This document shows positions 45,181 through 53,176 of a stretch of DNA of 64,000 bases, one piece after another (position 1 is the first letter of the stretch; each line of letters begins with the position of its first letter). The notes under the pieces are model-generated. The model had not been told where the DNA came from. It saw nothing but the letters and a program-made list of their open reading frames with translations, and did no database searches. This DNA is from JBCDCB01 sp039182735. Lineage in GTDB: Bacteria; Planctomycetota; Phycisphaerae; Phycisphaerales; UBA1924. Made by a program: the position numbers and the translations under genes. The stretch lies in assembly GCA_039182735.1 (NCBI GenBank), contig JBCDCB010000007.1, positions 1 through 64,000 on the forward strand, in the 5' to 3' direction.

Positions 45181-45671
45181 GGCACGTCCACGACGAACGT
45201 CGCGCGCTCCGTGCGCACGCCACGCGTCACATCCGCGTACCACGCCCACGTGCCCGGCATGTGCAGCAGCACGTCGCGCACGAGCCACGACCCGCCGTCC
45301 GCCGACACTTCGATCACCGGTTTGCTGTTCATCCCGTGATCGTGCTGCGGCATCGCCGCGTCGAAGTCGAACGACACGTCTTCCGCACCCAGCACGTTGC
45401 CCTCAGCATCGCGCAGCGCGAAGCGCGCATCGAACACCACACCCGATCGCGCCTCGCCCGCGATGACCTCGTACGTCACGCTGATGTTGGTCGCGAGCGT
45501 GGTCGCCGACCCGCTGGTCGCGGCGACCGCGACCTCGGGGATCTCGCACATCCCGTCCGCGAGCGAGAGCGAGGACGCGCTTACCAGCCGAGCCTCCGGA
45601 TCCGCGCGATCGCACCCGCTGACCACCGCCAGAAGTGCGCACAGACCGAGATGGATTGTTCGGATCCCCAC
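45177..45671 (-). CDS. YtkA/FixH-like lipoprotein, possible copper-binding
   Basis: 164 aa. Lipobox AVVSG-Cys20, so a lipid-anchored periplasmic or surface protein. The domain is an Ig-like beta sandwich of the YtkA/FixH kind, with YEVIAGEARSGVVFDARFALRDAEG, then AMPQHDHGMNSKP (Met-x2-His-x-His-x-Met, a plausible copper site) and VLLHMPGTWAWYADV. Two Met-Pro/His motifs on the same face are typical of periplasmic copper proteins. The GTG at 45671 follows a TAGGAT box by 5 nt; the previous gene ends 15 nt upstream. The stop overlaps the di-haem gene (GTGA). WAWY near the end could be a target of that enzyme, which is speculation. Confidence 0.8.
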   Translation of the reverse strand: MGIRTIHLGLCALLAVVSGCDRADPEARLVSASSLSLADGMCEIPEVAVAATSGSATTLATNISVTYEVIAGEARSGVVFDARFALRDAEGNVLGAEDVSFDFDAAMPQHDHGMNSKPVIEVSADGGSWLVRDVLLHMPGTWAWYADVTRGVRTERATFVVDVP

Positions 45672-45676
45672 GTTTG

Positions 45677-45682
45677 ATCCTA
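45677..45682 (-). promoter_or_regulatory. -10-like box TAGGAT before the lipoprotein gene
   Basis: On the minus strand TAGGAT is followed by 5 nt and GTG at 45671. It lies in the 15-nt gap after the NHL gene; weaker than the other examples because the gene could be read through from upstream. Confidence 0.35.
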
Positions 45683-45686
45683 CGGC

Positions 45687-47375
45687 TCAGTCCTCGTTGC
45701 GGTTCGCCTCGCGTCGATCATCCAGCGCCGGGGCGACAAAGAACCGGTTGCCGAAGACGCTGACCATGTTGCCCTCGAGGTCGAGCTCCTGGATGCGGTG
45801 GTTGGCGAAGTCCACGACGTAGAACGTCCCGCGATCGGTCGCCGCGACGCCCATGGGATATCGGAACTCGCCGGCGCCCATGCCCATCTTGCCGATGTCC
45901 ACCGAGCTTGCTTCATCCTTGAGTTTCTGTCGCGAAACATGATGCAGGCCAAATCGTGTCCTGACCGAGATGATCTCGGCAGACGGTGTTCTGAGAAGCG
46001 CGACATATCCATCACTCATGGAAGGAGCTCCGACTCCTCCAAAGCGGTCGAAGTCGTACGCCGCCTCGGGTGGCACGTTGGCACCGCCATGCCGGTACAC
46101 CTTTCGTGTCTCGATACCCCACGTCAACGTGTACACGCGCTCGGTTCCGCCAACCGCGAGTGAGGCCTCTCCCCCATCGATCACGATTGCGCGTCCTTCC
46201 ACACTCTCAAGGTCCCAATCCAGATCGAACATGCTCAGATCGAGCGATCGAAGCAGACCGGGAACGTCCATCGACTCCACCAGCTTCGCCATAAACGGGT
46301 CGAACTTCTTCTCGCCGTCGCGATCGCGTTCGAGGCGCCATCGGCTCAGGCGGTTCGTCCCGCCGTCGAGCACCCACACCTCGTCGCGCTCGTCGTCGTA
46401 CGCCACGTCCACGATCCGCAGGAACCGCCCGGCCTTGATGTCGCCCAGGTCTTTCGCCGCGTGCCCGCCGAAACGCGTGACCGCGACGGGCGCCTCGCCG
46501 CGCGTGTCCATCACGCTCACGCGCTGCGTGTCGGGGTCCCACACGATGAGCGTGTCACGCCCCGCGTCGATGCGCGGCCCGAAGTGCGTCGTCGAACCGC
46601 CCGCCGCGAGTTCTTGCCCGCGCTGCGTCACCGCCCCCATGCTGGGCGGCTCTTCGCCATCGGCGAGCGGGCGGAAGATCTGGATCCGGTCCTCCCACGG
46701 CTCGCACACCACGGCGAACGAACCGTCCGGTGCAATCGCGATGTCATAGGGCGTCTCGAGTTTGCCGTGGTGCTCGAGCGGACGGATCGCGTGCCCGCCC
46801 CACATGCCGATGAACTCGCCAGTGAACGCATCGAACTCACAGATGCGGTGGTTCCGCGAGTCCGCAACAAAGACTCGACCGTGACTCGCATCGCCGAGGT
46901 AATCGAGACCACGCGGCGTGTGCAGCGCCCCGGGGAACGACCCCATCCCTCCGAATCGGACCCGTTCGCGACCCCACGGAAAGTAATGGACCGCATGTGA
47001 GTCCGGATCTGAGACCCACCGACTCAATACCTTCGCGTGATCGCTCGCAAAGCCTCCGAACGATCGCAGATCGGGCGCCTGCGCTTGCAATTGCCGGAGG
47101 TCCACGGACTCGATCGGCGATCGAAGCCCGCTCCCGCTGTCTTTGAGCTCACCGGTGCGTGAGACATTCCACCAGTCACCATTAAACATACTCCAGACAC
47201 GGATCGTGCCGGCCATATCGACTGACACATACGCCGGCGCGACGAGCTTCTCGCCACCGACCTCGAAGATGGTGCGTTCGTGCACGCCGAACATCTGCGT
47301 GGGCTTCTCGACATCCTCCCCGTTCGCCATCGCGGACAGCAGCCCGACCACCAGCAGCGTCACCGTTCTGAGCAT
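45687..47375 (-). CDS. secreted NHL-repeat beta-propeller protein
   Basis: 562 aa. Signal peptide about 1-18 (LRTVTLLVVGLLSAMANG). Repeats of the NHL type are visible: LHTPRGLDYLGDASHGRVFVADSRNHRICEFDAFTGEFIGMWGG, LETPYDIAIAPDGSFAVV, RIVDVAYDDERDEVWVLDGGTNRLSRW and FRYPMGVAATDRGTFYVVDFANHRIQELDLEGNMVSVFG. This makes about six blades. Binding rather than catalysis is usual for this fold. GGAGG lies upstream of the ATG at 47375. Two stretches (about 45895-46060 and 46980-47220) are less GC-rich than the rest. First gene of the leftward redox cluster; its promoter is the shared element at 47399-47408. Confidence 0.85.
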   Translation of the reverse strand: MLRTVTLLVVGLLSAMANGEDVEKPTQMFGVHERTIFEVGGEKLVAPAYVSVDMAGTIRVWSMFNGDWWNVSRTGELKDSGSGLRSPIESVDLRQLQAQAPDLRSFGGFASDHAKVLSRWVSDPDSHAVHYFPWGRERVRFGGMGSFPGALHTPRGLDYLGDASHGRVFVADSRNHRICEFDAFTGEFIGMWGGHAIRPLEHHGKLETPYDIAIAPDGSFAVVCEPWEDRIQIFRPLADGEEPPSMGAVTQRGQELAAGGSTTHFGPRIDAGRDTLIVWDPDTQRVSVMDTRGEAPVAVTRFGGHAAKDLGDIKAGRFLRIVDVAYDDERDEVWVLDGGTNRLSRWRLERDRDGEKKFDPFMAKLVESMDVPGLLRSLDLSMFDLDWDLESVEGRAIVIDGGEASLAVGGTERVYTLTWGIETRKVYRHGGANVPPEAAYDFDRFGGVGAPSMSDGYVALLRTPSAEIISVRTRFGLHHVSRQKLKDEASSVDIGKMGMGAGEFRYPMGVAATDRGTFYVVDFANHRIQELDLEGNMVSVFGNRFFVAPALDDRREANRNED

Positions 47376-47398
47376 CGCGCACCTCCGATCGCTGGCAA

Positions 47399-47408
47399 AC
47401 TCTACACT
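47399..47408. promoter_or_regulatory. bidirectional promoter, shared-TA -10 boxes (ACTCTACACT)
   Basis: Plus-strand TACACT (47403-47408) and minus-strand TAGAGT (47404-47399) overlap on the same TA. They serve the divergent starts at 47419 (plus, 10 nt after the box) and 47375 (minus, 23 nt after the box, with GGAGG). Confidence 0.5.
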
Positions 47409-47418
47409 CACGCCCCGC

Positions 47419-47862
47419 ATGATCGACACCGAACGACTGGTCCTGATCGTCACCGGCGCGCACCTGCGGGCCGAGCAGTCCGACCGCCCCATGGCGTACC
47501 GCCTGCGCGACGTCATGCTGCAGTGGCTCGACGAGCGTGTCGCAGGTCCGGCACCGATCGACGTGCTCGTCTGCAGCGACCTGTGGTGGCTCAACAACGA
47601 GGAGCTGCGCGACCGCCCCACCGTCACCATCGGCGGCCCGGGGGTCAACGCCCTCACCGCGTACCTGAGCGACAAGGTCGAGAGCGCCTTCACCATCGAC
47701 AACGTTCTGACGGTGCAGATGGACGTGCTGCTCACGCGCCCGTGGGCTGTCTGCTGGGGGATGGACGCCGGCTCCACGCTCCGCTCCGTCGATGCGTTCG
47801 TCGAGCGCTACCTCGACCTGTTCCTGGAAGACGCGATCAAGCGCGCGGAGCGATCGGCATGA
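47419..47862 (+). CDS. hypothetical cytosolic protein
   Basis: 147 aa, not recognised. No signal peptide. The order of strands and helices (MIDTERLVLIVTGAHLRAEQSDRP, IDVLVCSDLWWLNNEELRDRPTVTIGGPGVNALTAYL, MDVLLTRPWAVCWGMDAGSTLRSVDAFVERYLDLFL) looks like an alpha/beta Rossmann-type fold with a GGPGVN loop. Two Trp-rich segments (SDLWWLNN, RPWAVCWGMD) are distinctive. The start is 10 nt after a TACACT box. It is divergent from the NHL gene and followed by the REP-like pair. Function unknown. Confidence 0.7.
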   Translation: MIDTERLVLIVTGAHLRAEQSDRPMAYRLRDVMLQWLDERVAGPAPIDVLVCSDLWWLNNEELRDRPTVTIGGPGVNALTAYLSDKVESAFTIDNVLTVQMDVLLTRPWAVCWGMDAGSTLRSVDAFVERYLDLFLEDAIKRAERSA

Positions 47863-47875
47863 ATCTCTGCACAGT

Positions 47876-47968
47876 CTCGTGGGACGGGCATCCTGCCCGT
47901 CTCCTCATCCCACGCTTCAAGAACGAAGAGAAGCGGTAGAAAACGGGCAAGATGCCCGTTCCACGAGG
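47876..47968. repeat. REP-like inverted palindromic pair
   Basis: Two copies of a 26-nt unit, CTCGTGGRACGGGCATCYTGCCCGTY, lie in opposite orientation at 47876-47901 and 47942-47968, 40 nt apart. Each unit holds its own palindrome (ACGGGCA...TGCCCGT). They fill the gap between convergent genes, as REP doublets typically do. No transposase lies nearby. Confidence 0.7.
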
Positions 47969-47981
47969 AAGAGAAGAAGTC

Positions 47982-49295
47982 TCACTTTCCGATGCAGAAC
48001 GACGCGAAGATCCGCCCGATGACGTCGTCGGGCGTGACGTCGCCGGTGATCGAACCCAGCGCGTCGAGGGCCGAGCGCATGGCGCTCGCGCGGAGTTCCG
48101 GCCCGTGCGCGCGCAGGGCATCGTCGAGCGATTCGATCGCGTCTCGCATCACGGTTCGATGGCGCGCGATGACGAGCACTCCGGCTTCGCCACGCGTGCC
48201 GCGATCGAGCCGGACCAGCACATCGCGGATCGCGTCGATGAGCGAACGCACGCCGAAACCGTCGAGTGCGCACACACCGATCGCGCCCTTGTGCGACGCG
48301 GCGGAGACGAGGTCCGCCTTCGTGCGCACGCGGATGACGGGGCCGTCGAATATGGGCGGCTTGTGATGGCCGGAAGGATCGCAGTGCAGCACGAGGTCGC
48401 ACGACTCGATGACATCGCGCGCGCGCCCTTGCGCGTCGGCGTCGATGCCGCCGCGCTCGGCGAGCGTTTCGTCGAGCCCCGCGAGATCGACGAGTTCCGC
48501 GCGCACGCCCTCGAGATCGATCGACTCGACGATCGCGTCGCGCGTGGTGCCGGGCTCGTCGCTCACCGCGACACGCTCGCGCCCGAGCAGCGCGTTGAAG
48601 AGCGTGGACTTCCCGGCATTCGGTGGGCCGACCAGCGCCACCCGCGGCATGCCCGTTGCTCGCTCCCGGTTCGTACCGACGAGCGACGCAAGTTCGTCTC
48701 GGATCGACGTGAGACGTGCGCGCAGATCATCGGGCTCGATCGCGACAACATCTTCCTGATCCGTGAAGTCGATACCGGCCTCGACGAGCGCGAGCGCGTG
48801 TGCGAGACGATCGACCAGCGTGCGCACGCGCGCGCCGGTCTCGCCGGTGATCGCCGCACGCGCGGCGCGGAGTTCGTCTTCGCCGCGCGCCGAGATCACG
48901 CTTTGCACGCCCTCCGCTTCGTCGAGCGAGAGCTTGCCGTGCAGGTATGCACGCGCGGTGAACTCCCCCGCTTCCGCTGGGCGCACGCCGTCGAGCTGCA
49001 CACAGCACGCGAGCGTGCGCTCGGCGACGACGACTGAGCCGGGGACCTGGAACTCGCAGCAGTCTTCACCGGTGTACGAGCGTGGCCCGGGCATGAGCAG
49101 GCATCGGGCCGGCATCTCGAGCGAGCGATCCTCGCTGACGCGGAGGCGGACGTCGTGGATGCCGCGCGCGCGGGGCACGTGGGCGCAAAACGTCTTGAGA
49201 ACCCGAGTGACGTCTGGTCCACTGAGTCGCACGATCGCGAGGGGCGCAGGCCCCGGCGCCGAGGCGATCGCGGCGATGGTGTCGCCCGTGCGCAC
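47982..49295 (-). CDS. mnmE: tRNA uridine-5-carboxymethylaminomethyl(34) synthesis GTPase MnmE
   Basis: 437 aa. With MnmG it modifies U34 of tRNAs. The N-terminal folate-binding domain (TIAAIASAPGPAPLAIVRLSG, MPGPRSYTGEDCCEF, AEAGEFTARAYLHGKLSLDEAEGV) is followed by a G domain inserted in a helical domain (GPPNAGKST, DEPGTTRDAI, DLAGLDET, RTKADL). The invariant C-terminal FCIGK carries the catalytic Cys. It starts at GTG 7 nt after the yidC stop, the familiar yidC-mnmE order. It is slightly shorter than E. coli MnmE (454). Confidence 0.96.
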   Translation of the reverse strand: MRTGDTIAAIASAPGPAPLAIVRLSGPDVTRVLKTFCAHVPRARGIHDVRLRVSEDRSLEMPARCLLMPGPRSYTGEDCCEFQVPGSVVVAERTLACCVQLDGVRPAEAGEFTARAYLHGKLSLDEAEGVQSVISARGEDELRAARAAITGETGARVRTLVDRLAHALALVEAGIDFTDQEDVVAIEPDDLRARLTSIRDELASLVGTNRERATGMPRVALVGPPNAGKSTLFNALLGRERVAVSDEPGTTRDAIVESIDLEGVRAELVDLAGLDETLAERGGIDADAQGRARDVIESCDLVLHCDPSGHHKPPIFDGPVIRVRTKADLVSAASHKGAIGVCALDGFGVRSLIDAIRDVLVRLDRGTRGEAGVLVIARHRTVMRDAIESLDDALRAHGPELRASAMRSALDALGSITGDVTPDDVIGRIFASFCIGK

Positions 49296-49302
49296 GACGT
49301 TG

Positions 49303-51561
49303 TCAGTCGCGTTTCTTGAAGCGCGGTGCTTCGTTGGTCACGCGTTTGGACTTGGGCGCGAAGGGGTTGGCGGGGACCTTGCCGGGGCCCTGTCGCTTGG
49401 GCTTGCGCAGCTCGCCGCGCGCTTCGAGGTCGTCCACGTGCTTGCGGATCCAGCGGGATTCGAGGATGCCGAGCATGGAGTTGGTGATGAAGTAGAGCGC
49501 AAGACCCGACGGGGCGTTGTACATCATGACCGGGAAGAGCACGACGAGCATCACCTTCATGATGCGCTGCTGCTGCTTCATTTCGGGGGTCATGGTCGCG
49601 CTGGGGGGCGGCGACATGTACTTCTGGTGCACGAAGAAGACGAACCCGAGCAGCAGCGGCAGGATGTTGATCGAACGGATCTCGCCCATGAGCGGGATAT
49701 TCACGATCGTCTGCCCGAAGTACACGAGGTTGTCGGGCGACGAAAGGTCCGCGAGGAAACGCCAGGCGTCGTTCGAGACGGCTTGGAACACGCCGTAGAA
49801 CGCCGGCTCGTGACGCAGCTCGAACGAGAAGTAGAGCATCGCGTAGAGCGCGATCCACACGGGGCTCTGCAGGAACATGGGCAGGCAGCCCAACGCGCCG
49901 GCGTAGGAGACGCCCTCTTCGCGCATGAGCTTCATCATCTCCTGCTGCATGCGCTGCGGGTCGTCCTTGTACTTCTCCTGGATCTTCTTCTGCTTCGGCG
50001 CGATGCGCTGCATGTCCTTCGCGAAGCGCTGCACGGAGATCTGCGACTTCTTGGTGATCGGGTGCAGGATCGTGCGCACGACCACGACCAGCAGCATGAT
50101 CGAGATGCCCCAGTCGAAGACGACATAGTCGTGGAAGAAGAGCAGCACGGTCAGCAGGATGTGCGCGAGCCACTGGAACGTGCACCACGCGCACATGCCG
50201 CCGAGGTTGTAGACGACCATGTCCGGGAGCCCGAGACTGCGGTAGAGCGGCGTGCTGGGGTCGTCGGGCGTGGAGCCCCGCGCGTCGCCGAGCAGCGCCT
50301 GGCGCCCGAGCGGGCCGGCGTAGGCCCCGAACGACAGATCCGCGGTCGAACCGGGCTCGATCTCGACCGGCTCGCTGGTGAGCTCGATCGCGAGCGCGTC
50401 GGCGGTGTCCTGATCGATCCTGCCGAGGAGCACGGGCGAGATGAGCGCACCGAGTTCGAGCCGCTTGTTGGGCGCGGCGGACTGCGGATCGAAGTCGGGG
50501 TGGATCGCGCAGGCGAAGTAGCGAGAGGTCTGGGCGACCCAGACGAGGTCCGTCGCGCCCCCGTACTTGTTGGCGTCGGGCCACAGCGGGTCGGGTGTGC
50601 CGCTGAAGGGCACACGCTTGATGATGCTGCCCTGGTAGGCGAGCTTGCCATCGGCGCGGACGATCTGCCCGCTGGGGTCGTTCGGTGCGATATACCCGAA
50701 GCGCACGCGGTTGCTTGGCAGCCGGTAGCCGGCGGCGGCGACGTCGAGATCGACGGGACCGTACTGCACCGAGCGGACGGTCATCGCGGCGCCCGTGAGG
50801 TTCTCGAGCCGCTGCGCAACCTTGATGTCGAAGGTGTTCTCTTCGAGCGTGTACGTGCGTGTCCATCGCAGCACGGGCTGGTCTTCGGCGTTCACGATCG
50901 TCGCGCGGTACGTCGCGGATGAGTCGTCGTTCGAGACCAGCTCCCAGAACGTCTGCCCCGCCTCGGCGTAGAGGTTGATGACCTGGTCGCCGACGCGCAG
51001 GGCGCGCACCCCGAGCGGCGCAATCGAGAAGCTCTGCCCGGTGGCGGCGTCGGTCTGCACGGCGCGGCGCTGGAGCACGTAGTGGTCGCCGGGCTCGCGT
51101 TTGATCGAGTTGTAGTAGTCGGCGAGGACGATCGACTCGATGCCCGCGCCGAAGGGCGTGAGCGTGATGCTGCTCTTGTACCCCTGCCCTTCGATGAGGT
51201 CGCCGAGCACAGGCCACTGATCGGCTGGCGGGGTCTCAAAGAGCCGCCCGCGCCATCCCACGCCCGCGGGCTCGGGCGGCATCGCTGCGACGCTCGGCGT
51301 TTCCGGCGCGCGCTCGACCGCGGGGGCGTCCGGCTCGGCGGCGGTTTGCGCTTCGGCGGGCTGCGCGGGCGCCGTTGATTCGGCGTCGGCGGGCGGGTCC
51401 GCGACGTCGGTCGGCGCGGCGCTCGTCGCCTGCTGCGGGTTCTGCTGTTGTTGCTGCTGCGCGGGCGTGCCGCGCTGCAGGATGACGAATCCCACGGCGA
51501 GGGCGACGACGACGCTCGGGACGATGATTCGCACCAGCTTGTTGGGCTCGGCGGCGGGCAT
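49303..51561 (-). CDS. yidC: membrane protein insertase YidC
   Basis: 752 aa, longer than E. coli (548). N-terminal helix (about residues 8-28) followed by a Gln/Pro/Ala/Glu-rich linker (QQQQQQNPQQ... PAQPAEAQTAAEPDAP) and a large periplasmic P1 domain up to about residue 445. Five C-terminal helices form the insertase core: MLLVVVVRTILHPITKKSQISVQRFAKDMQRIAPKQKKIQEKYKDD, LGCLPMFLQSPVWIALYAML, then the loop and MKVMLVVLFPVMMYNAPSGLALYFITNS. The Arg in the hydrophilic groove (VVRTI) is present. GAGGA lies about 11 nt before the ATG. The tail is Lys/Arg-rich. It inserts proteins with or without Sec, and mnmE follows. Confidence 0.95.
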   Translation of the reverse strand: MPAAEPNKLVRIIVPSVVVALAVGFVILQRGTPAQQQQQQNPQQATSAAPTDVADPPADAESTAPAQPAEAQTAAEPDAPAVERAPETPSVAAMPPEPAGVGWRGRLFETPPADQWPVLGDLIEGQGYKSSITLTPFGAGIESIVLADYYNSIKREPGDHYVLQRRAVQTDAATGQSFSIAPLGVRALRVGDQVINLYAEAGQTFWELVSNDDSSATYRATIVNAEDQPVLRWTRTYTLEENTFDIKVAQRLENLTGAAMTVRSVQYGPVDLDVAAAGYRLPSNRVRFGYIAPNDPSGQIVRADGKLAYQGSIIKRVPFSGTPDPLWPDANKYGGATDLVWVAQTSRYFACAIHPDFDPQSAAPNKRLELGALISPVLLGRIDQDTADALAIELTSEPVEIEPGSTADLSFGAYAGPLGRQALLGDARGSTPDDPSTPLYRSLGLPDMVVYNLGGMCAWCTFQWLAHILLTVLLFFHDYVVFDWGISIMLLVVVVRTILHPITKKSQISVQRFAKDMQRIAPKQKKIQEKYKDDPQRMQQEMMKLMREEGVSYAGALGCLPMFLQSPVWIALYAMLYFSFELRHEPAFYGVFQAVSNDAWRFLADLSSPDNLVYFGQTIVNIPLMGEIRSINILPLLLGFVFFVHQKYMSPPPSATMTPEMKQQQRIMKVMLVVLFPVMMYNAPSGLALYFITNSMLGILESRWIRKHVDDLEARGELRKPKRQGPGKVPANPFAPKSKRVTNEAPRFKKRD

Positions 51562-51594
51562 AGGGCGCGTGTTCCTCGTGGTGGCTCGCGGGCG

Positions 51595-52374
51595 CTAGCG
51601 CCCGTCGAAGAGGCGGTCGGCGAGGTTGTTGTGCAGCGCCTCCTCGGCGCGGATGAGGTTCGCCGTGTGCTCGATGTCGTAGTCCACGCGGTGGAACTCG
51701 ACGCGGTCTTTGTGCAGGACGGCGTAGCTGGCGCGCGGGTCGAGGTCGCGCGGCTGCCCGACGGAGCCGACGTTGATCACGGCCTTCTCGTCAGGCTGGA
51801 AGCGGTAGGTGCGGTCCGCGCCGATCTCGTCGGGCGGGTAGAAATCGGGCTCGTTGGTGAACACGCCCGGGACGTGCGTGTGCCCGACGATCGCGATCCA
51901 GTCGACGAGGTCGAAGATGGACGACATCTTGTCGCCCGCGCTGATCACGTCGTCGGGGAAGATGTACTCGTTGATGGGGCGTCGCGGGGAACCGTGGACC
52001 GCGAGGATCGAGCCGTGCGTGCCCTCCGGCTTGAAGACCACGCGCACGCGCAGGCGGTTCAGGAAGGCGTAGCGGCGCGCGCGCGACGTGTCGTCTGGCT
52101 CGTTCTCGAAACGATCGCGCGTCCAGTAGGCAGCGGATTCGGCCTGGTGGTTGAAGTTTGTGGGCTCGTAGAGCACCCCGAAGTCGTGGTTCCCGAGCAG
52201 GGACCACTCGCAGCGTTCTGCGACGAGGTCCACGCACTGGCGGGGCTCGGGCCCGTACCCGACGATGTCGCCGAGGCAGATGATGCGCTCGACGCCCTTG
52301 GCGTCGATATCGGCGAGGACGGCGCGCAGGGCGGCGGCGTTCCCGTGGATGTCAGAGATGACGGCGGTCGCCAA
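51595..52374 (-). CDS. YfcE/MJ0936-type metallophosphoesterase
   Basis: 259 aa from TTG 52374 with CGGAGG 7 nt upstream; the in-frame ATG at 52497 is rejected because the catalytic strand begins right after the TTG. Metal-binding motifs: VISDIHGN, CLGDIVGYGPEP, LLGNHDFG, AVHGSPR and VGHTHVPG, ending with INVGSVGQPRD. This GDIVGYGPxPxxC form is the family of small manganese-type phosphodiesterases related to YfcE and diadenosine phosphatases. The natural substrate is unknown. It precedes yidC on the same strand by 33 nt. Confidence 0.88.
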   Translation of the reverse strand: MATAVISDIHGNAAALRAVLADIDAKGVERIICLGDIVGYGPEPRQCVDLVAERCEWSLLGNHDFGVLYEPTNFNHQAESAAYWTRDRFENEPDDTSRARRYAFLNRLRVRVVFKPEGTHGSILAVHGSPRRPINEYIFPDDVISAGDKMSSIFDLVDWIAIVGHTHVPGVFTNEPDFYPPDEIGADRTYRFQPDEKAVINVGSVGQPRDLDPRASYAVLHKDRVEFHRVDYDIEHTANLIRAEEALHNNLADRLFDGR

Positions 52375-52498
52375 CCGGTTGCCTCCGATGCGTTTCGCAC
52401 AACCCGCTGGACACGCCGGGCGCGAAGTGCCGATGCTACCGCCGCCGATCGGGACGGGCAACGGCGCGTGCGTGGACCGCACCGCCCGGCGTTTCACC

Positions 52499-52504
52499 TA
52501 TGAT
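52499..52504 (+). promoter_or_regulatory. -10 box TATGAT of clpP1
   Basis: TATGAT lies 50 nt before the GTG of clpP1. The leader contains a CGCCCGG/TCGGGCG-type hairpin around 52517-52533 and a GGAG ribosome site at 52541-52544. TGGACC about 19 nt upstream could be a weak -35. Confidence 0.45.
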
Positions 52505-52553
52505 TCGGCTCGGAAACGCCCGGCTTTCGGGCGACCAAGCGGAGAACACGGAC

Positions 52554-53132
52554 GTGAGCATCAACTATCAGCGCACCCGCGAAATGACCATCGACGAGCT
52601 CCTGCTCGAGAATCGCGTGGTCTTCCTCTTCGGGGAGATCCACCAGGCGTCGGCCGCACGCGTCATCATGCAAATGCTCTATCTGGAGAACCAGAAGGGC
52701 GGACAGGACATCAACTTCTACATCAACTCTCCCGGCGGCGCGGTGGACGACACCCTCGCCATCTACGACACCATGCGGTTCATCAAGAGCAAGATCGCGA
52801 CCTACTGCGTCGGTCGGGCCTACTCCGGTGCCGCCGTCCTCCTCACCGCCGGGGAAGAGGGCAAACGCCACATCCTCCCGCACGCGCGGGTGATGATCCA
52901 CCAGCCGTACGGCGGGGTCTACGGGCAGACGGCGGACATCAAGATCCAGGCGGAGCAGATCATCAAGGCCAAGCAGCGCCTCAACGAGATCGTGGCCAAG
53001 CACACGGGCCAGACGCCCGAGCAGGTAAAGGACGACTCCGAGCGCGACAAGTACTTCGACGCCGCCGAGGCGAAGGCGTACGGGCTCGTCGATGAGATCC
53101 TCGAAATGGACGAGGCCAAGCAGGCCTCCTGA
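52554..53132 (+). CDS. clpP: ATP-dependent Clp protease proteolytic subunit (ClpP1), variant Ser motif
   Basis: 192 aa. Serine peptidase barrel fed by ClpX. Catalytic residues are placed as usual: Ser in VGRAYSGAAVLL (normally GxAASMG), His in RVMIHQPYGG, Asp in SERDKYFDAAEAKAYGLVDEI. The substitution of AASMG by AYSGA around the Ser is unusual. INFYINSPGG and VDDTLAIYDTM match the family elsewhere. GTG start with GGAG upstream. The second clpP starts 44 nt later, so the subunits may form a mixed double ring as in other bacteria with paired clpP genes. Confidence 0.93.
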   Translation: MSINYQRTREMTIDELLLENRVVFLFGEIHQASAARVIMQMLYLENQKGGQDINFYINSPGGAVDDTLAIYDTMRFIKSKIATYCVGRAYSGAAVLLTAGEEGKRHILPHARVMIHQPYGGVYGQTADIKIQAEQIIKAKQRLNEIVAKHTGQTPEQVKDDSERDKYFDAAEAKAYGLVDEILEMDEAKQAS

Positions 53133-53176
53133 GCATCATGAACCAGCACCAGCACCGCAACACATCGGGAGCCTCC

